Of a stretch of DNA of 51,744 nt, positions 26,795-37,689 are shown piece after piece. The notes under the pieces are model-generated. The model was not told the origin of the DNA, searched no databases, and saw nothing but the letters and a program-made list of their open reading frames with translations. The translations under genes and the position numbers were made by a program. Origin of the DNA: Syntrophobacterales bacterium (GTDB lineage Bacteria > Desulfobacterota > Syntrophorhabdia > Syntrophorhabdales > Syntrophorhabdaceae); the NCBI GenBank assembly GCA_031274925.1, contig JAISPL010000029.1, positions 1 to 51,744 of the forward strand. The letters are read 5' to 3'. The stretch's first letter is position 1, and each line of letters begins with the position of its first letter.

Positions 26795-26848
26795 CGCCTC
26801 CTGGGTTACAGCCGACAATGAAAAAAACAATATAGCGCGAGGTATAAA

Positions 26849-27400
26849 ATGGAAATAAGGCGCATTCAAAGCCCCTTAGAAGATGCTGTTATAGAGTCGT
26901 TGAAATCAGGAGACAAGGTCTTCTTGAGCGGCTATATCTATACGGCAAGAGACGCTGCCCATAAGAGATTTGTTGAGACTCTGAAAGAGGGGAGGGCACT
27001 TCCTTTTGATATTGCCGGGCAGATCATATACTACTGTGGGCCGACACCAGCGCCTCCAGGGAAAATTATCGGCGCATGCGGACCCACCACAAGTTCAAGG
27101 ATGGATGCGTATACCCCGACATTACTTTCTCTGAGATTAAAAGGAATGATAGGCAAGGGGAAGCGGTCAGAGACCGTGAAGGATGCGATAAAGAAGTACA
27201 AGGCGGTTTATTTCGGGGCAACGGGTGGCGCAGGTGCGCTTCTTTCAAAGACCGTTGTCTCCTTTGAGTCTATCGCATATGAAGACTTAGGCCCGGAGGC
27301 AGTGGTCAGGCTCGGAGTAAAGGATATGCCTTTGTTCGTAATTAACGATGTGTACGGAAGTGATTTGTATGAGACAGGGATGACAAGATACAAAGAATAA
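26849..27400 (+). CDS. Fumarate hydratase class I / tartrate dehydratase family, beta subunit
   Basis: The 183-residue subunit corresponds to the C-terminal domain of one-chain class I fumarases. It shows the GDKVFLSG and TARDAAHKR segment, YCGPTPAPPGK, the GPTTSSRMD substrate motif and YFGATGGAGALL. It has the usual length and a GAGG ribosome site. It acts together with the alpha subunit just upstream, in one operon. A weak terminator overlaps its stop codon. Confidence 0.92.
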   Translation: MEIRRIQSPLEDAVIESLKSGDKVFLSGYIYTARDAAHKRFVETLKEGRALPFDIAGQIIYYCGPTPAPPGKIIGACGPTTSSRMDAYTPTLLSLRLKGMIGKGKRSETVKDAIKKYKAVYFGATGGAGALLSKTVVSFESIAYEDLGPEAVVRLGVKDMPLFVINDVYGSDLYETGMTRYKE

Positions 27401-27415
27401 AATTCTTTTTTTTTT
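27392..27415 (+). terminator. Intrinsic terminator of the fumarase operon
   Basis: AAAGAAT (27392-27398) pairs with ATTCTTT (27402-27408) around a 3-base loop and is followed by a further run of seven Ts. The stem is AT-only, so it is weak in theory, but the T-run is long. It overlaps the beta-subunit stop codon. Confidence 0.45.
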
Positions 27416-27519
27416 GCATTTTATAAAGAGACAGAGAGAAGGATGAAGGGGGAACTTGGGGTGTAGAACGAAATCGACAAAAATGTCTCAAATTGCACAT
27501 TGAGAGATTTTTCAGAGAA

Positions 27520-28110
27520 TTTCAGGAAAGTCTTGAACGGCTGTCACCATCGTTTGTCGAGGCAAATAGTGCTGATAAACCAGCGTATATACAGCGAAGT
27601 AAAAAATTTCACAAAGAAAATCATAACGAAGGCTTGGTTGGTGGAGATTAACAGACACGCGGTTCTACCGACTTTAGCTCTCTACCGCCAATCAGCTTTA
27701 TTCCGACAATTGAGCAGTTAATTTATATGGTGACAAAATGGTAGGAATAATACAATTCACAACCCTGTCCGCACGTGAAATGGAAAGCAATAGGCAAGGT
27801 ATTTGACAAAGGCAGGGTGATGACATTGAAATCAAGCAGTTAGACGATTTGATGTTGGCGCAGAAGTATAAAACCATCCATAAAAACGGGATAAATTTTT
27901 TGAAGCCGATTATTATAATGAGCGCCTTACGGCTCAAAAGAACGTATGCTAATAAAATACACCCTATTTGATTTGTCAAAAATTAGAGTTTATACGCAGA
28001 GAGGCAAATTTTTGTGTGAGGCGCAAAGGGTTATGCCGCTTCATCCTGTGGCAAATTATATGGGTGATATTCAGAGTTTGTTCCAAGCATTGAATTTAAA
28101 CGGTTTTTAA
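27520..28110 (+). pseudogene. 3' remnant of a Mu-type (DDE) transposase gene
   Basis: Across frames one can read SFVEANSADKPAYIQRSKKF, then PTIEQL, then the beta-barrel region (QLDDLMLAQKYKTIHKNGI) and a last frame with DLSKIRVYTQRGKFLCEAQ and PLHPVA, ending at a TAA at 28108. These are hallmarks of the C-terminal part of MuA-like transposases. The catalytic DDE core is not present, and there are several frameshifts. I see no terminal repeats. It marks an old mobile-element event at the edge of the decayed island. Confidence 0.65.
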
Positions 28111-28198
28111 GAAATGGCTTACGGTTCATGAAAAATACAATCCTGCTGGCGTTTTTGTGGTAAAATTGAGAGGTAAAAGTCGAGAATAGAGGCGAAGC

Positions 28199-31100
28199 AT
28201 GACATCGGAGACAAAGGAAAAGGCACTTGGGCTATATACATTTATTCATGAATTAATAGCAACAAAATACAATGTTATTACGGATATCGAAAAACAATTT
28301 GGCATAAGCATATAGCGTCCATCCATGAGGACAATAAACATATTAAGTGGCCTTATTTAGACACATCAGATGAAACAACCGCCTCAACTGTACTACTACA
28401 GGTGCAAAAACCGCACTTTGACCATCCGCCAGAAGTTCCAAATAAATTATTTGAAATGGATAAGCCCACAATATAAGTACTTTTTGCACGAGTTAAAACC
28501 CAAAGAATCTATAGAAAAAGAAGATGCGACCCTTATTGTTTTTGTTGACAATATAGAAATTGTTGAATTATTTGATTTATATAAAGAAGAGTGGAATAAA
28601 TGGGCTGAAAAACAAAAAGTGTATGATTTAACGAGGCAGTTATATAAAGATTTATTCAGTTTACGTGAAGAATTAAAAGCTAATCCTGAAACACGCGAAT
28701 TTGTTGTTGGTAACGGCGAAATGTCTGTTGGCAGCAACAGAAAACATCCTATAATAACTAAAAAGGTTAGTATAGAATTTGACATGGCGAGCAATTCGTT
28801 ACAAATTTTAGATAACGATACAGATACGCTGTTTTATAATGAATTGCTTTTAAATGTAGAAGATATATCAGCCGACAGCCTAAAAACTTATAGAGACATT
28901 CTTGCCAATAATCCGTTCCATCCGCTATCAGAGCAAGATGCTAAAAATTTTTTATCTCAGTTTGCATTCAAATTATCTAGCGATACTATATTTGTTGATA
29001 ATCCTTGCAAGCAAGATACTGGTAATTACAGGATAACCATAAAACAAAATCCAGCATTTTTTCTCCGTAAAAAAATAGATGGTACGTTGCAATTTATTAA
29101 AAAAATAATTGAGGATATAAATAATGGCGGAAATTTAATGCCGTCACTGCCCCCCCATACTTGGCGAACATAATAGTTTCGAGGTGGAAAAATATGTAAA
29201 GCCCGAATTTGAGCAAGAATTAGCTGCACTTAATGGTGAAAGTCAAGATATATTGCTGCCAAAACCAGCCAATAGGGAGCAGTTGCAAATTGCTGAACGC
29301 ATCCAAAAAGAAAGTGCTGTTGTCGTACAAGGTCCGCCCGGAACAGGCAAAACGTATACCATTGCAAATATTTTGGGGCATTTTTTAGCAGAAGGAAAAA
29401 GTGTTTTGGTAACGAGCCAAAAATCAAGGGCACTAAGTGTCTTGCAAGAAAACTACCTGAAAAAATAAAAGGGCTATGCGTGCCCGTTTTTGATGACGGA
29501 ATATCTGAAGTTGAGCGTTCGGTAAATGAAATTTCGACACAAATCTCGACAACCAACTCCATGCAACTCAGTGAAAAAATAAAACGTACCGAAAAATTGC
29601 GCATGGAAATAATTAATTTGCTGAACGAACAACGTAAAAAATGTTTGCTATTAAATTTCGAGAATTTGAACCGCTGACCTACAATGGAGAAAGATACAGA
29701 CCGCTTAATATGGCAAAAGAAGTGGCGGCAAATGCAGAACTTCTGACAATTATTCCGTCAAATATAGTTAAGAACGCTGCATTTCCGCTTGAATTAGATG
29801 ACTTGTATAAATTATATGCAACAAATGAGACTATAACATCTGACGATGAGGGTGCGCTTGAGTTTGACATCCCTAGCCCTGCTGAGTTTGCGTTTTGAAA
29901 ACGCAGAAGAATTTAAAAGATATATTGATGATTTACAACAAATTGAACAGGAGCTTTTAATCTATAAAGATAAAAATTCCGACTTTTATTTTTGTCAAGC
30001 AGGAATATATAAAAATGAGAGATTGATAGTTACACCCACTTCTAAAGACGACCTTGCAAAATTGCAAAATAGTTTAAAAGAAGTTGAAAGTATACAAAAA
30101 TGGGCTATTCAAGTAGCTGCAGACGGGAAACAAGGCGAAGGATTCAAAGAGCGCTGGTTAAAGCTAAAAAAAGAAATCGAATGCGTGTATAAATTTTCTC
30201 GCGATTGTGCTGCGGATTCTCCGGGAAAAATTTTTAAACATAGTCCCGATACTGATAAACAAGAGGCGCTTCAGCTGCTGACTAAATTGAGCAAAATATT
30301 GGCAAAAGGCAAAATTGGAATAGGTGCTTTTTTATTCAAGCCTAGCTTGAAAAATTTTTACAAAAACACAACAATAAACGGTGTCAAGCTTAAGACAAGC
30401 GCCGAGTGCGATGTTTTTAAAAACTATATTGATTTAGAGTTGCAACGCAAAGATTTAGCAAAACTTTGGAATGATTTAATGACCTCGTTTGGTGTACCAA
30501 AGTTTGAAAGCTTTGGCAAGGGTCCTTTTGATAAGGGTCCTGAAGAGACTGCTAAAAATTATTGCCCCAAAATAGACAAATATCTTGACTGGCACGACAT
30601 TGAACATCCAAATATAATGCAGCCCTAAAAGATTGCGGCATCATTATAGAAGAATTTTTCACATTTGATGACAATGTATCTGAGAGCGAAAAATTGGAAA
30701 AAACAATTGAAATTCTTAACTGTGAAATAATGGCACTTATACCTACAGTGAGGGATTATATTGAAGTTAAAGATATTAATAATAGACTTGAAAGATTGCG
30801 TGCAGAGTTTAATGATAAAAAGCAAAAACACATAGAAGTGCTAACAATGAATGAGCGAATCAATTCCAATGTTTGCAACAAAATGGCAGAAGCTGTGCAA
30901 AATCACAACATTGATGATTTTAACGAATGCTATAAAGAAATATCGAGATTAAGTGGCAAATACGAGGCGCAAAATTTTAGACGTTCTGCTATTGAAAAAA
31001 TAAACAAAGTTGCACCAGCTTGGGCGCATGCTATTCAAAATCGAGATGGCATACACGGTGAAAAATCTGTTCCTGAAAATATTTTAGACGTTTGGAAATA

Positions 31101-32800
31101 TAAACAATTCTCAGCTACTCTTGACGATATTACAAAAGAATCTTTTGAAAAATTACAACTGGAAACAGTGAAATTATCAAAAGAATTAAGAAAAACAACT
31201 GAACAACTGGTTGCACATAAGGCATGGTATCATGTCTTGTTGCGCATAGAAAAAAATAATTCCATGCGACAATCTCTTACAGGCTGGCTGCAAACTATTA
31301 AGAAAATAGGCAAGGGTACTGGTAAAAAAGCTCCTATGCTTAGGCGCAAATCAAGAGAAAACATGTTGATGCCCAAAAAGCTGTTCCAGCTTGGATTATG
31401 CCAGTTACAAAAATAATGGACAATTATAATCCTGATGTAAATAAATTTGATGTGATAATTATTGATGAAGCGAGTCAATCAGATGTTTCTGCGCTGGGCT
31501 TGTTTTATATGGCTCATAAAATAATTGTTGTCGGAGATGATAAACAGGTGAGTCCATCAGCAATTGGCATGGTTGATGATAAAATAGCCCAGCTTCGCAC
31601 TATACATATTGAGAGAAAAATTCCAAATGACCATTTATACGATGGGACAACGTCACTCTATGATATAGCAATGACCACATTTAACCATTAATGCTAAAAG
31701 AACATTTCCGCTGCGTGTCTGATATTATAAATTATAGCAATAAACTTTCGTATGATGGAAAAATCAAACCACTTCGTGATACAAATGAAATTTATACAAC
31801 GCCACATATTATAAATTATTCCGTTGACGGCAAACGAAAAGGCAAGACAAACAAAACCGAAGCTGAAACAATAGTATCTATAATTAAAGCTTGTACCGAA
31901 CAAGAAGAATACAAAGATAAAACTTTTGGCGTTATTTCATTATTAGGAAATGAAAAAGACGAGCAGGTAGGCTTGATACAAAACTTAGTTGGCGAACGAT
32001 TGGATTTGGCACTAAAAGAAAAACTTAATTTGCGAGTAGGTGCCGCTCCTGACTTTCAGGGCGATGAGAGAGATGTTATATTGCTGTCAATGGTTGATAG
32101 CAATGAAAATGATGGACCGCTTCGATTGTCTGATATTGAGAAAAGAGAAACCAAGCAACGATATAATGTTGCAGTAAGTCGTGCGCGCGATCAAATTTGG
32201 ATTGTTAATTCATTAGACCTATCACGCGATTTAAAAACAAATGATATAAGAAGAGATTTATTAGAATATGCAAACGACCCAAAATTATTCTCGGATAAAA
32301 TTCTAAATATAAAAATCAAATCAGAATCACCGTTTGAGCGTGAAATAGCTGAATTTTTAGTAAGCAAAAATTATAATATTATTCAACAATGAGAGGTTGG
32401 GGCCTATCGAATTGACCTGGTTGTAAATTGTGGAAATAGAAAAATAGCACTTGAATGTGACGGTGAATGCTATCACAGCACCGAAGAACAGGTTAAAAAT
32501 GATATGGAGCGGCAAACTATTTTAGAACGTTTGGGCTGGTATTTTATCCGCATTAGGGGCAGTGAATTTTATCGTAGTAAAGAAAAAACTTTTGAGCGAC
32601 TAACGAGTGAACTTGAAAATTATAATATTTATCCCGAAGATATGGTGTCGGAAAATAAAAACGAACGCTCTTTGCTTGAAAAAATCAAAATCAGAGCAAC
32701 GCAAATCCGCGAGGAGTGGGAAGCGGAATATAACGCAGAGCAGGATGAAGCTATTACTACAAATACCACTTTTTCTAATATAGGTAATCAAAATGAATAA
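28199..32800 (+). pseudogene. Broken SF1 helicase with C-terminal PD-(D/E)XK/Vsr-like nuclease domain
   Basis: The pieces run in one direction over 4.6 kb. An N-terminal part (from an ATG at 28199; longest piece 28370-29173) is followed by Walker A (VVVQGPPGTGKT, 29184-29468). Long helical spacer pieces cover 29480-31416. Motif II is IIIDEASQSD with VVGDDKQVSP (31398-31691), and motif VI is NVAVSRARDQIW (31691-32392). After an in-frame TGA at 32392, a nuclease-like domain has YRIDLVV and IALECDG (32400-32800). About ten frameshifts or stops separate them, while flanking genes are intact, so this is decay. The intact ancestor would have been about 1530 residues, an Upf1-like AAA_11/AAA_12 helicase fused to a DUF559/MTES_1575-type nuclease. 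Such proteins are often found in phage-defence islands. The region is strongly AT-rich. Confidence 0.8.
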
Positions 32801-33010
32801 TAATTAAATTATAATCTACCGAACTCAAGACGAACAAACAAAAATTGATGTCAAAATCGAAAAAGCACCATCTGGTTTTCGCAAAGTCAGACGACAGAAC
32901 TTTTTCAAACTACAAAACAAAACATCAGCCTGCATATTAAAAATGTTTTTGAAGAAGGTGAGTTGGACGAGATTTCAGTTGTCAAAGATTTCTTGACAAC
33001 GATACCTTAG
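32793..33010 (+). pseudogene. 5' remnant of a RhuM-family gene
   Basis: An ATG at 32793 overlaps the helicase stop. After a frameshift the reading IIIYRTQDEQTKIDVKIE appears, and after a further shift SQSQTTELFQTTKQNIS, then HIKNVFEEGELDE, ending at a TAG at 33010. This is the conserved N-terminal part of RhuM/virulence-type proteins, which often accompany restriction-modification and other defence genes. The C-terminal two thirds are gone. The remaining gap to ispG (33011-33149) shows nothing I can name. Confidence 0.6.
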
Positions 33011-33149
33011 AATTCGGTGGTTTCTTAAATTCGGCCGCATCGCGATGTGTCGTCTTCCTTCTCGCCGTTTTAACGCAAATCACGGTGGATTCAGAGGATC
33101 ATTCGCATGCAGAACAGAGATAAGCCGAAAAATGAGGCTGCGGAGGAAA

Positions 33150-34211
33150 TCAAGATTCAACCAGATTGTAAATCTCTTCCTTGAGGATGGATCTAGCCAT
33201 CTCATTCGGTATATCGGTTTTGACAATTCTTCCTTTGACGAACAGGACGGCCTTAGTTTTACCGAAGGCTATGCCCACATCAGCATCCTTCGCCTCTCCC
33301 GGACCGTTAACCTTACAACCCATAAGAGCTACATTGAGATACATCCCAATATCCGCAATGTCCTTTTCAAATTGCTCTACAATCTCTGCCAGATTTGTTT
33401 TGCATCTGCCGCATGTAGGGCATGATATGATATTTATACCGGTTTTTCTGAGACCCATGTCCCGCAGAATGTGATAGGCGGCAATTACCTCGTAGGTTGG
33501 ATTACCTGTGAGAGATACTCTTATTGTATCCCCGATACCTTCGTTAAGTAAGATACCTATGCCTATGGACGATTTGATGACTCCCGAAAACACAGGCCCG
33601 GCTTCCGTGATGCCCACGTGAAGTGGGTAATCCGACACTTTTGAAAATTTTTTGTATGCCTCTATGGTCTCGAAAATGTCTGATGCCTTGAGAGAGACTT
33701 TGAGTTGTGTCCAGCCGGCATCCTCAAAAAGCTTTGTATAATATAATGCACTCTCTACCATAGTCTTCGCGTTGGGCTTCGCATGATTTTGGAGCAGGCG
33801 TTTTTCTATTGAACCGATATTGATGCCGATCCGCACGGGTGTACTCGTATCTTTTGCAAGCAGGGCAATTTCTTTTATCTTCCGAACATTGTTTATTGTT
33901 CCCGGGTTTATCCTTATTCCATCTATACCCGACTCCATGGCCCGGAGGGCAATTTTATGATTAAAATGAATATCTCCGACAATCGGAACATCTGTTTCCT
34001 CTTTCAGGAAGGGGACGATCTTACATGTATCAAGCTCGGGAAGGGCAATCCTTACAATCTCGCATCCTGCTTTCTTCAGTTCTCTTGTCTGATTCAGTGT
34101 TTGCTGAAAGTTTTCCGGATCCGCCTTGAGCATGGATTGAACCACTATTGGACTATTCCCCCCTATAGAAACATTACCGACTTTAATTGTCTTTGTCTTC
34201 TTTCTTTTCAT
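33150..34211 (-). CDS. ispG: 4-hydroxy-3-methylbut-2-en-1-yl diphosphate synthase
   Basis: IspG reduces MEcPP to HMBPP in the non-mevalonate isoprenoid pathway. The 353-residue protein has an N-terminal TIM barrel (VVQSMLKAD, GDIHFNHKIAL, IRINPGTI). The C-terminal reductase domain holds the [4Fe-4S] ligands in CPTCGRC and LMGCKVNGPGE. It is the short, two-domain bacterial form. It appears to be a single gene, lying next to the decayed island. Start at ATG with the conserved MKRKKTKTIKVGN opening. Confidence 0.97.
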   Translation of the reverse strand: MKRKKTKTIKVGNVSIGGNSPIVVQSMLKADPENFQQTLNQTRELKKAGCEIVRIALPELDTCKIVPFLKEETDVPIVGDIHFNHKIALRAMESGIDGIRINPGTINNVRKIKEIALLAKDTSTPVRIGINIGSIEKRLLQNHAKPNAKTMVESALYYTKLFEDAGWTQLKVSLKASDIFETIEAYKKFSKVSDYPLHVGITEAGPVFSGVIKSSIGIGILLNEGIGDTIRVSLTGNPTYEVIAAYHILRDMGLRKTGINIISCPTCGRCKTNLAEIVEQFEKDIADIGMYLNVALMGCKVNGPGEAKDADVGIAFGKTKAVLFVKGRIVKTDIPNEMARSILKEEIYNLVES

Positions 34212-34408
34212 ATATACAAGCTATCCTTAAAATGATTATGAGAATGAGCCGATGGGCCGCCTGACCCGCACAACCGAGCTCATTGTATACAACTATACAT
34301 CCTTTCGAAAACCTTGTCAATGTCATAATTTCTTTCGTGACGCACGCCCTTACCATGCTGAAACCTGAAATCTCAGTCCACGAGTGCGTTACTTACACAC
34401 CGCAGTCA

Positions 34409-36385
34409 TTACATTGACACGCGGATCGGCAGAATCACTGTTGCCACGCCGTTCCATTGGAGCCTTCGTTGGATGGAAAAAGCGGTCTCATTATGGAGTA
34501 TTTTCTGAAAAGGGTTCTCGTGACGAAACACTAGTTTTCCGGTGAATACTGTCGACCTCGGAAACTCTCTTACTACCGTTTCCGCAAGCTCGGTCACTGT
34601 ATCCACGACATCCGTTCCCACATCCATTCTGAAATCTGCTGGAAATCCATGCTGACGCGTAATTTTCACGTATTTCTCGAGATCTTTTTTCACGGAGGCT
34701 TTCAGTGCTTCAATTTCGGCAATGCCTTTGAAGGTACCAGAATCAATTTCCGCGACAGCGACAAAGATAAAATTGGCATACACATTAGGGAAAGACCGAA
34801 CGATTGACAAGAGCGTATGAAGTCCAAACCCGTTAAACCCACTTACCAGCAATATTGCAGTCATATTCCTGAGGTCAACCGGTTTGGCGTTAAAAGGAGT
34901 AACTGCAGGTATGTCGGATAACATGTCGGCCAGTTTTCCCATGACTTGACTCACTTTATTATAGTGCCTTCGTATAAGGTAACATAATCCTATCACAAAG
35001 GAAGTGATTACGATGGTAACCCATCCGCCCTCTTCAAATTTTTCGTAAAGAGTAACTACTAGGATTGTTACGCAAACCATAAATCCTATAAGGTGGATAA
35101 CAATATGTTTTTTTCCGTTTTTGCCTTTCTCCTTATTTTTCATGAAAAATCTGGCCATTCCGAACTGGGATAGGGAAAAAGTAACAAACACGTTAATTGA
35201 GTACATGATTACAAGGGATGTAATGGAGCCATGTGTATAAATAAGGATGGCAAATGCGGCCACACCCATTAACAATACACCATCTTGCATTGTCAGTCGC
35301 TCGGAAAGAGCTGCGAACCGGCGTGGAAGCCAGCGGTCTATCGCCATGTTCGCCATGACGGCCGGACCGCTCGCAAAACCAGACTGGGCTGCTACAACAA
35401 GAATAGCGCCCTCCGATAATATCGTGACCAGGGCGACGACGTTACCCAGGGGCCATTCTCCGAAAACTTTCTCGGAAAGGATGGCGTTCAGAGTCTTCCC
35501 TTCTGTTGGTTTTATATTGAACAGAAGATAGCATATGAGGAGTCCCCCTGCGGTTACGGCCAGCGAAGTGGCCATATATATCATGGTCCGTTTTCCGGTC
35601 TTAATTTTTGGTTCCCGCATGATGTGCATAGCATTGGAGACAGCCTCAATTCCTGTATAAGTACCGCCCATAGAGAAAGCGCGCAGGAATATACCCATCA
35701 TACCTACGCATCCAAGAGTCGAAAATCCCCCGGTGAAGCCTGCAGTCAGATTCTCCGTCAAAGGTCTTACCTGGGACGCATGACTCACTATGCCGTATCC
35801 TATGAGTACGGCATGAGTTACAACAAAAATAAAGAAAATAGGTACAAACATCTTCACTGACTCTTTTACTCCTCTCAGATTAAAAACAACCAGAACAATA
35901 ATGAGAAATCCTACAAAAATCAGTTTGTATTTCTGAAACGAGAGAGGAAAAAAACTGAAAATAGAATCACCGCACGATACAAGGGATACAGTAATGGTGA
36001 ACATGTAGTCGACAAGAAGAGCGCATCCCGAAATTACACCCGCGCCTTTGTTAATGGTGTGGGTTGCGACGATGTAACCTCCTCCCTGTGGAAAATGCTC
36101 AATTATCCTAGAGTAAGTATAAGATATAACGATCACGGTGAAAACGGTTGCCAAAGCCAGAAAAATGACCAGGTAAGTGTGCTGCCCCAAAGCTCTGAAT
36201 GTTTCTTCTGGACCATACGAAGCAGATGACAGACCGTCGGCGCCAAGTCCTATCCATGCAAGTATTGGAATTAGCGAAATCTTGTGGAATATGGAAGGCT
36301 CGGTAACACTTCGGGGTGTCCCTATGAGCGTCCGTTTCACTTTTTCAACGAAAGTCAACTTATGGTCTGAGATATCTTCGCCCAT
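34409..36385 (-). CDS. APC-superfamily permease, KimA/YdaO-like
   Basis: The 658-residue membrane protein has about 12 hydrophobic segments, then a cytoplasmic C-terminal region of about 170 residues. The early motif GADGLSSASYGPEE is characteristic of the KimA/YdaO branch of the APC superfamily, whose studied members take up potassium by proton symport. FPQGGGYIVA follows in helix 3. Other APC members carry amino acids, so the substrate is not certain. It appears to be monocistronic. I see no c-di-AMP riboswitch upstream, unlike the Bacillus kimA gene. No frameshift is seen. Confidence 0.8.
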   Translation of the reverse strand: MGEDISDHKLTFVEKVKRTLIGTPRSVTEPSIFHKISLIPILAWIGLGADGLSSASYGPEETFRALGQHTYLVIFLALATVFTVIVISYTYSRIIEHFPQGGGYIVATHTINKGAGVISGCALLVDYMFTITVSLVSCGDSIFSFFPLSFQKYKLIFVGFLIIVLVVFNLRGVKESVKMFVPIFFIFVVTHAVLIGYGIVSHASQVRPLTENLTAGFTGGFSTLGCVGMMGIFLRAFSMGGTYTGIEAVSNAMHIMREPKIKTGKRTMIYMATSLAVTAGGLLICYLLFNIKPTEGKTLNAILSEKVFGEWPLGNVVALVTILSEGAILVVAAQSGFASGPAVMANMAIDRWLPRRFAALSERLTMQDGVLLMGVAAFAILIYTHGSITSLVIMYSINVFVTFSLSQFGMARFFMKNKEKGKNGKKHIVIHLIGFMVCVTILVVTLYEKFEEGGWVTIVITSFVIGLCYLIRRHYNKVSQVMGKLADMLSDIPAVTPFNAKPVDLRNMTAILLVSGFNGFGLHTLLSIVRSFPNVYANFIFVAVAEIDSGTFKGIAEIEALKASVKKDLEKYVKITRQHGFPADFRMDVGTDVVDTVTELAETVVREFPRSTVFTGKLVFRHENPFQKILHNETAFSIQRRLQWNGVATVILPIRVSM

Positions 36386-36686
36386 ACTGCCCTCCGTCGA
36401 GGGGGACCCGCGCTTTATTTCGTTGGTAAAGGTATTTTAGCTTCATCACAGACTGTATCTGAATATTTGTTTACTCAATTCACAATAGGTTACCCCTTAC
36501 CATGAAGAAATTCAACATTTTCGTTGGTTTTGGTTTACAGGCTGCGGTGACCATCGGCGATATAAAGTATAGGGTATTAATGAAGCGGTGATAGGGGTGT
36601 CCATATCTGACAATAAAGCCGCTTAAAAGGAGATACGGTTCTTTTCTGGAAGTGGTTTGACAAATAAGCTATTTTAATATTGAATA
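36386..36686. other. Divergent intergenic region
   Basis: This gap separates the leftward permease from the rightward DUF2156 gene. Apart from a promoter-like element at its right end (listed separately) I see no gene or clear structure. Confidence 0.4.
36657..36683 (+). promoter_or_regulatory. Promoter very close to the DUF2156 start codon
   Basis: TTGACA (36657-36662) and TATTGA (36678-36683) are separated by 15 bases. The start of transcription would fall at about 36690, at or after the first ATG of the gene, so the mRNA may be leaderless. No Shine-Dalgarno sequence is seen in front of either ATG. Confidence 0.45.
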
Positions 36687-37607
36687 ATGCTCATGCCAGA
36701 AGTTCCATCTTTTCCTGAGTTTAAATCCATTGAGCTTGGGGATCGCAGTGTTTTCACTCGTATTTTGAAAGAATACCAGCCTGAGACTTCGGAGTGGACC
36801 TTTACGAATCTTTTTATTTGGCGTGACCATTACCGGTTTCGGTGGTCCGTCTATGGAAATTTACTTATCATAACTGGTGAGCAAGACGGGACCGGCGCCT
36901 ATGTGATGCAACCTATGGGGCCGCCCCCAAGACGAGACACCGCCCTGACGGTCTTGAAATGGCTTAGAAAGGAAGAAGGAGTATCCCTCCCAACCATAGA
37001 GAGGGTGGATGCGCAGATGATAGAAGAACTCCATGGAGCACCTGGTTTATTTATTGAGCCCACTCATGATCATTACGATTATGTCTACCTGAGAGATGAT
37101 CTTGTGCAACTTGCCGGAAACAAGTATCGTACCAAGAGAAATCGCATCAACAGAATCACGCGAAATCACAGTTTCACGTTTGAACCCCTTGAGGAGCGCC
37201 ATTTAGAAGCATGCCTTGAATTGCAATCTAATTGGTGCGAGGTACGACGTTCCGAGGAAGACCTTAGTCTCTTGGGAGAGTGGGGGGCAATTCAGGAAGC
37301 CATGGAGAATTTTGAGGCCCTCGGGCTTCAGGGAGGCGTGATCACTATCGGGGGAAAGGTGAAAGCCTTCTCTGTAGGTGAAATGCTGAATGACGCCACG
37401 GCGGTAATTCATATCGAGAAAGCAAATCCTGAAATATCGGAACTCTATACGATCATAAACCAACGATGCGCTCAGGAATGCTGGAATGTGCGTTATATCA
37501 ACCGGGAGCAGGACCTTGGAATACCTGGGCTGAGAGAAGCCAAACTTTCCTATCACCCTCACCATATGGCACCCAAATACAGGGTTACTTTAACCGGCTT
37601 CGAGTAA
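36687..37607 (+). CDS. DUF2156 protein (phosphatidylglycerol lysyltransferase C-terminal-like, GNAT fold)
   Basis: The 306-residue soluble protein resembles the DUF2156 domain, a double GNAT-like fold related to the catalytic part of MprF aminoacyl-phosphatidylglycerol synthases and FemX enzymes. Supporting segments are FTNLFIWRDHY, YLRDDLVQLAGNKYRTKRN, IHIEKANPEI and INREQDLGIPGLREAKLSY, the last being the conserved core. No membrane segments are present, so it would act in the cytosol, perhaps as an aminoacyl- or acyltransferase of unknown substrate. The start may be the second ATG (36693). The transcript may be leaderless. Confidence 0.85.
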   Translation: MLMPEVPSFPEFKSIELGDRSVFTRILKEYQPETSEWTFTNLFIWRDHYRFRWSVYGNLLIITGEQDGTGAYVMQPMGPPPRRDTALTVLKWLRKEEGVSLPTIERVDAQMIEELHGAPGLFIEPTHDHYDYVYLRDDLVQLAGNKYRTKRNRINRITRNHSFTFEPLEERHLEACLELQSNWCEVRRSEEDLSLLGEWGAIQEAMENFEALGLQGGVITIGGKVKAFSVGEMLNDATAVIHIEKANPEISELYTIINQRCAQECWNVRYINREQDLGIPGLREAKLSYHPHHMAPKYRVTLTGFE

Positions 37608-37689
37608 TAAATAAATTCCTCCTGTCCGGTTCGTTCTTCGGGCGGCCGCCCCTGTGTGGTGCCTCGCCGAATGAGACTCAGCGATAGTT

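Noticed and set aside
36386-36656. c-di-AMP (ydaO) riboswitch upstream of the KimA-like permease
   Set aside because: No match to the conserved core was seen.
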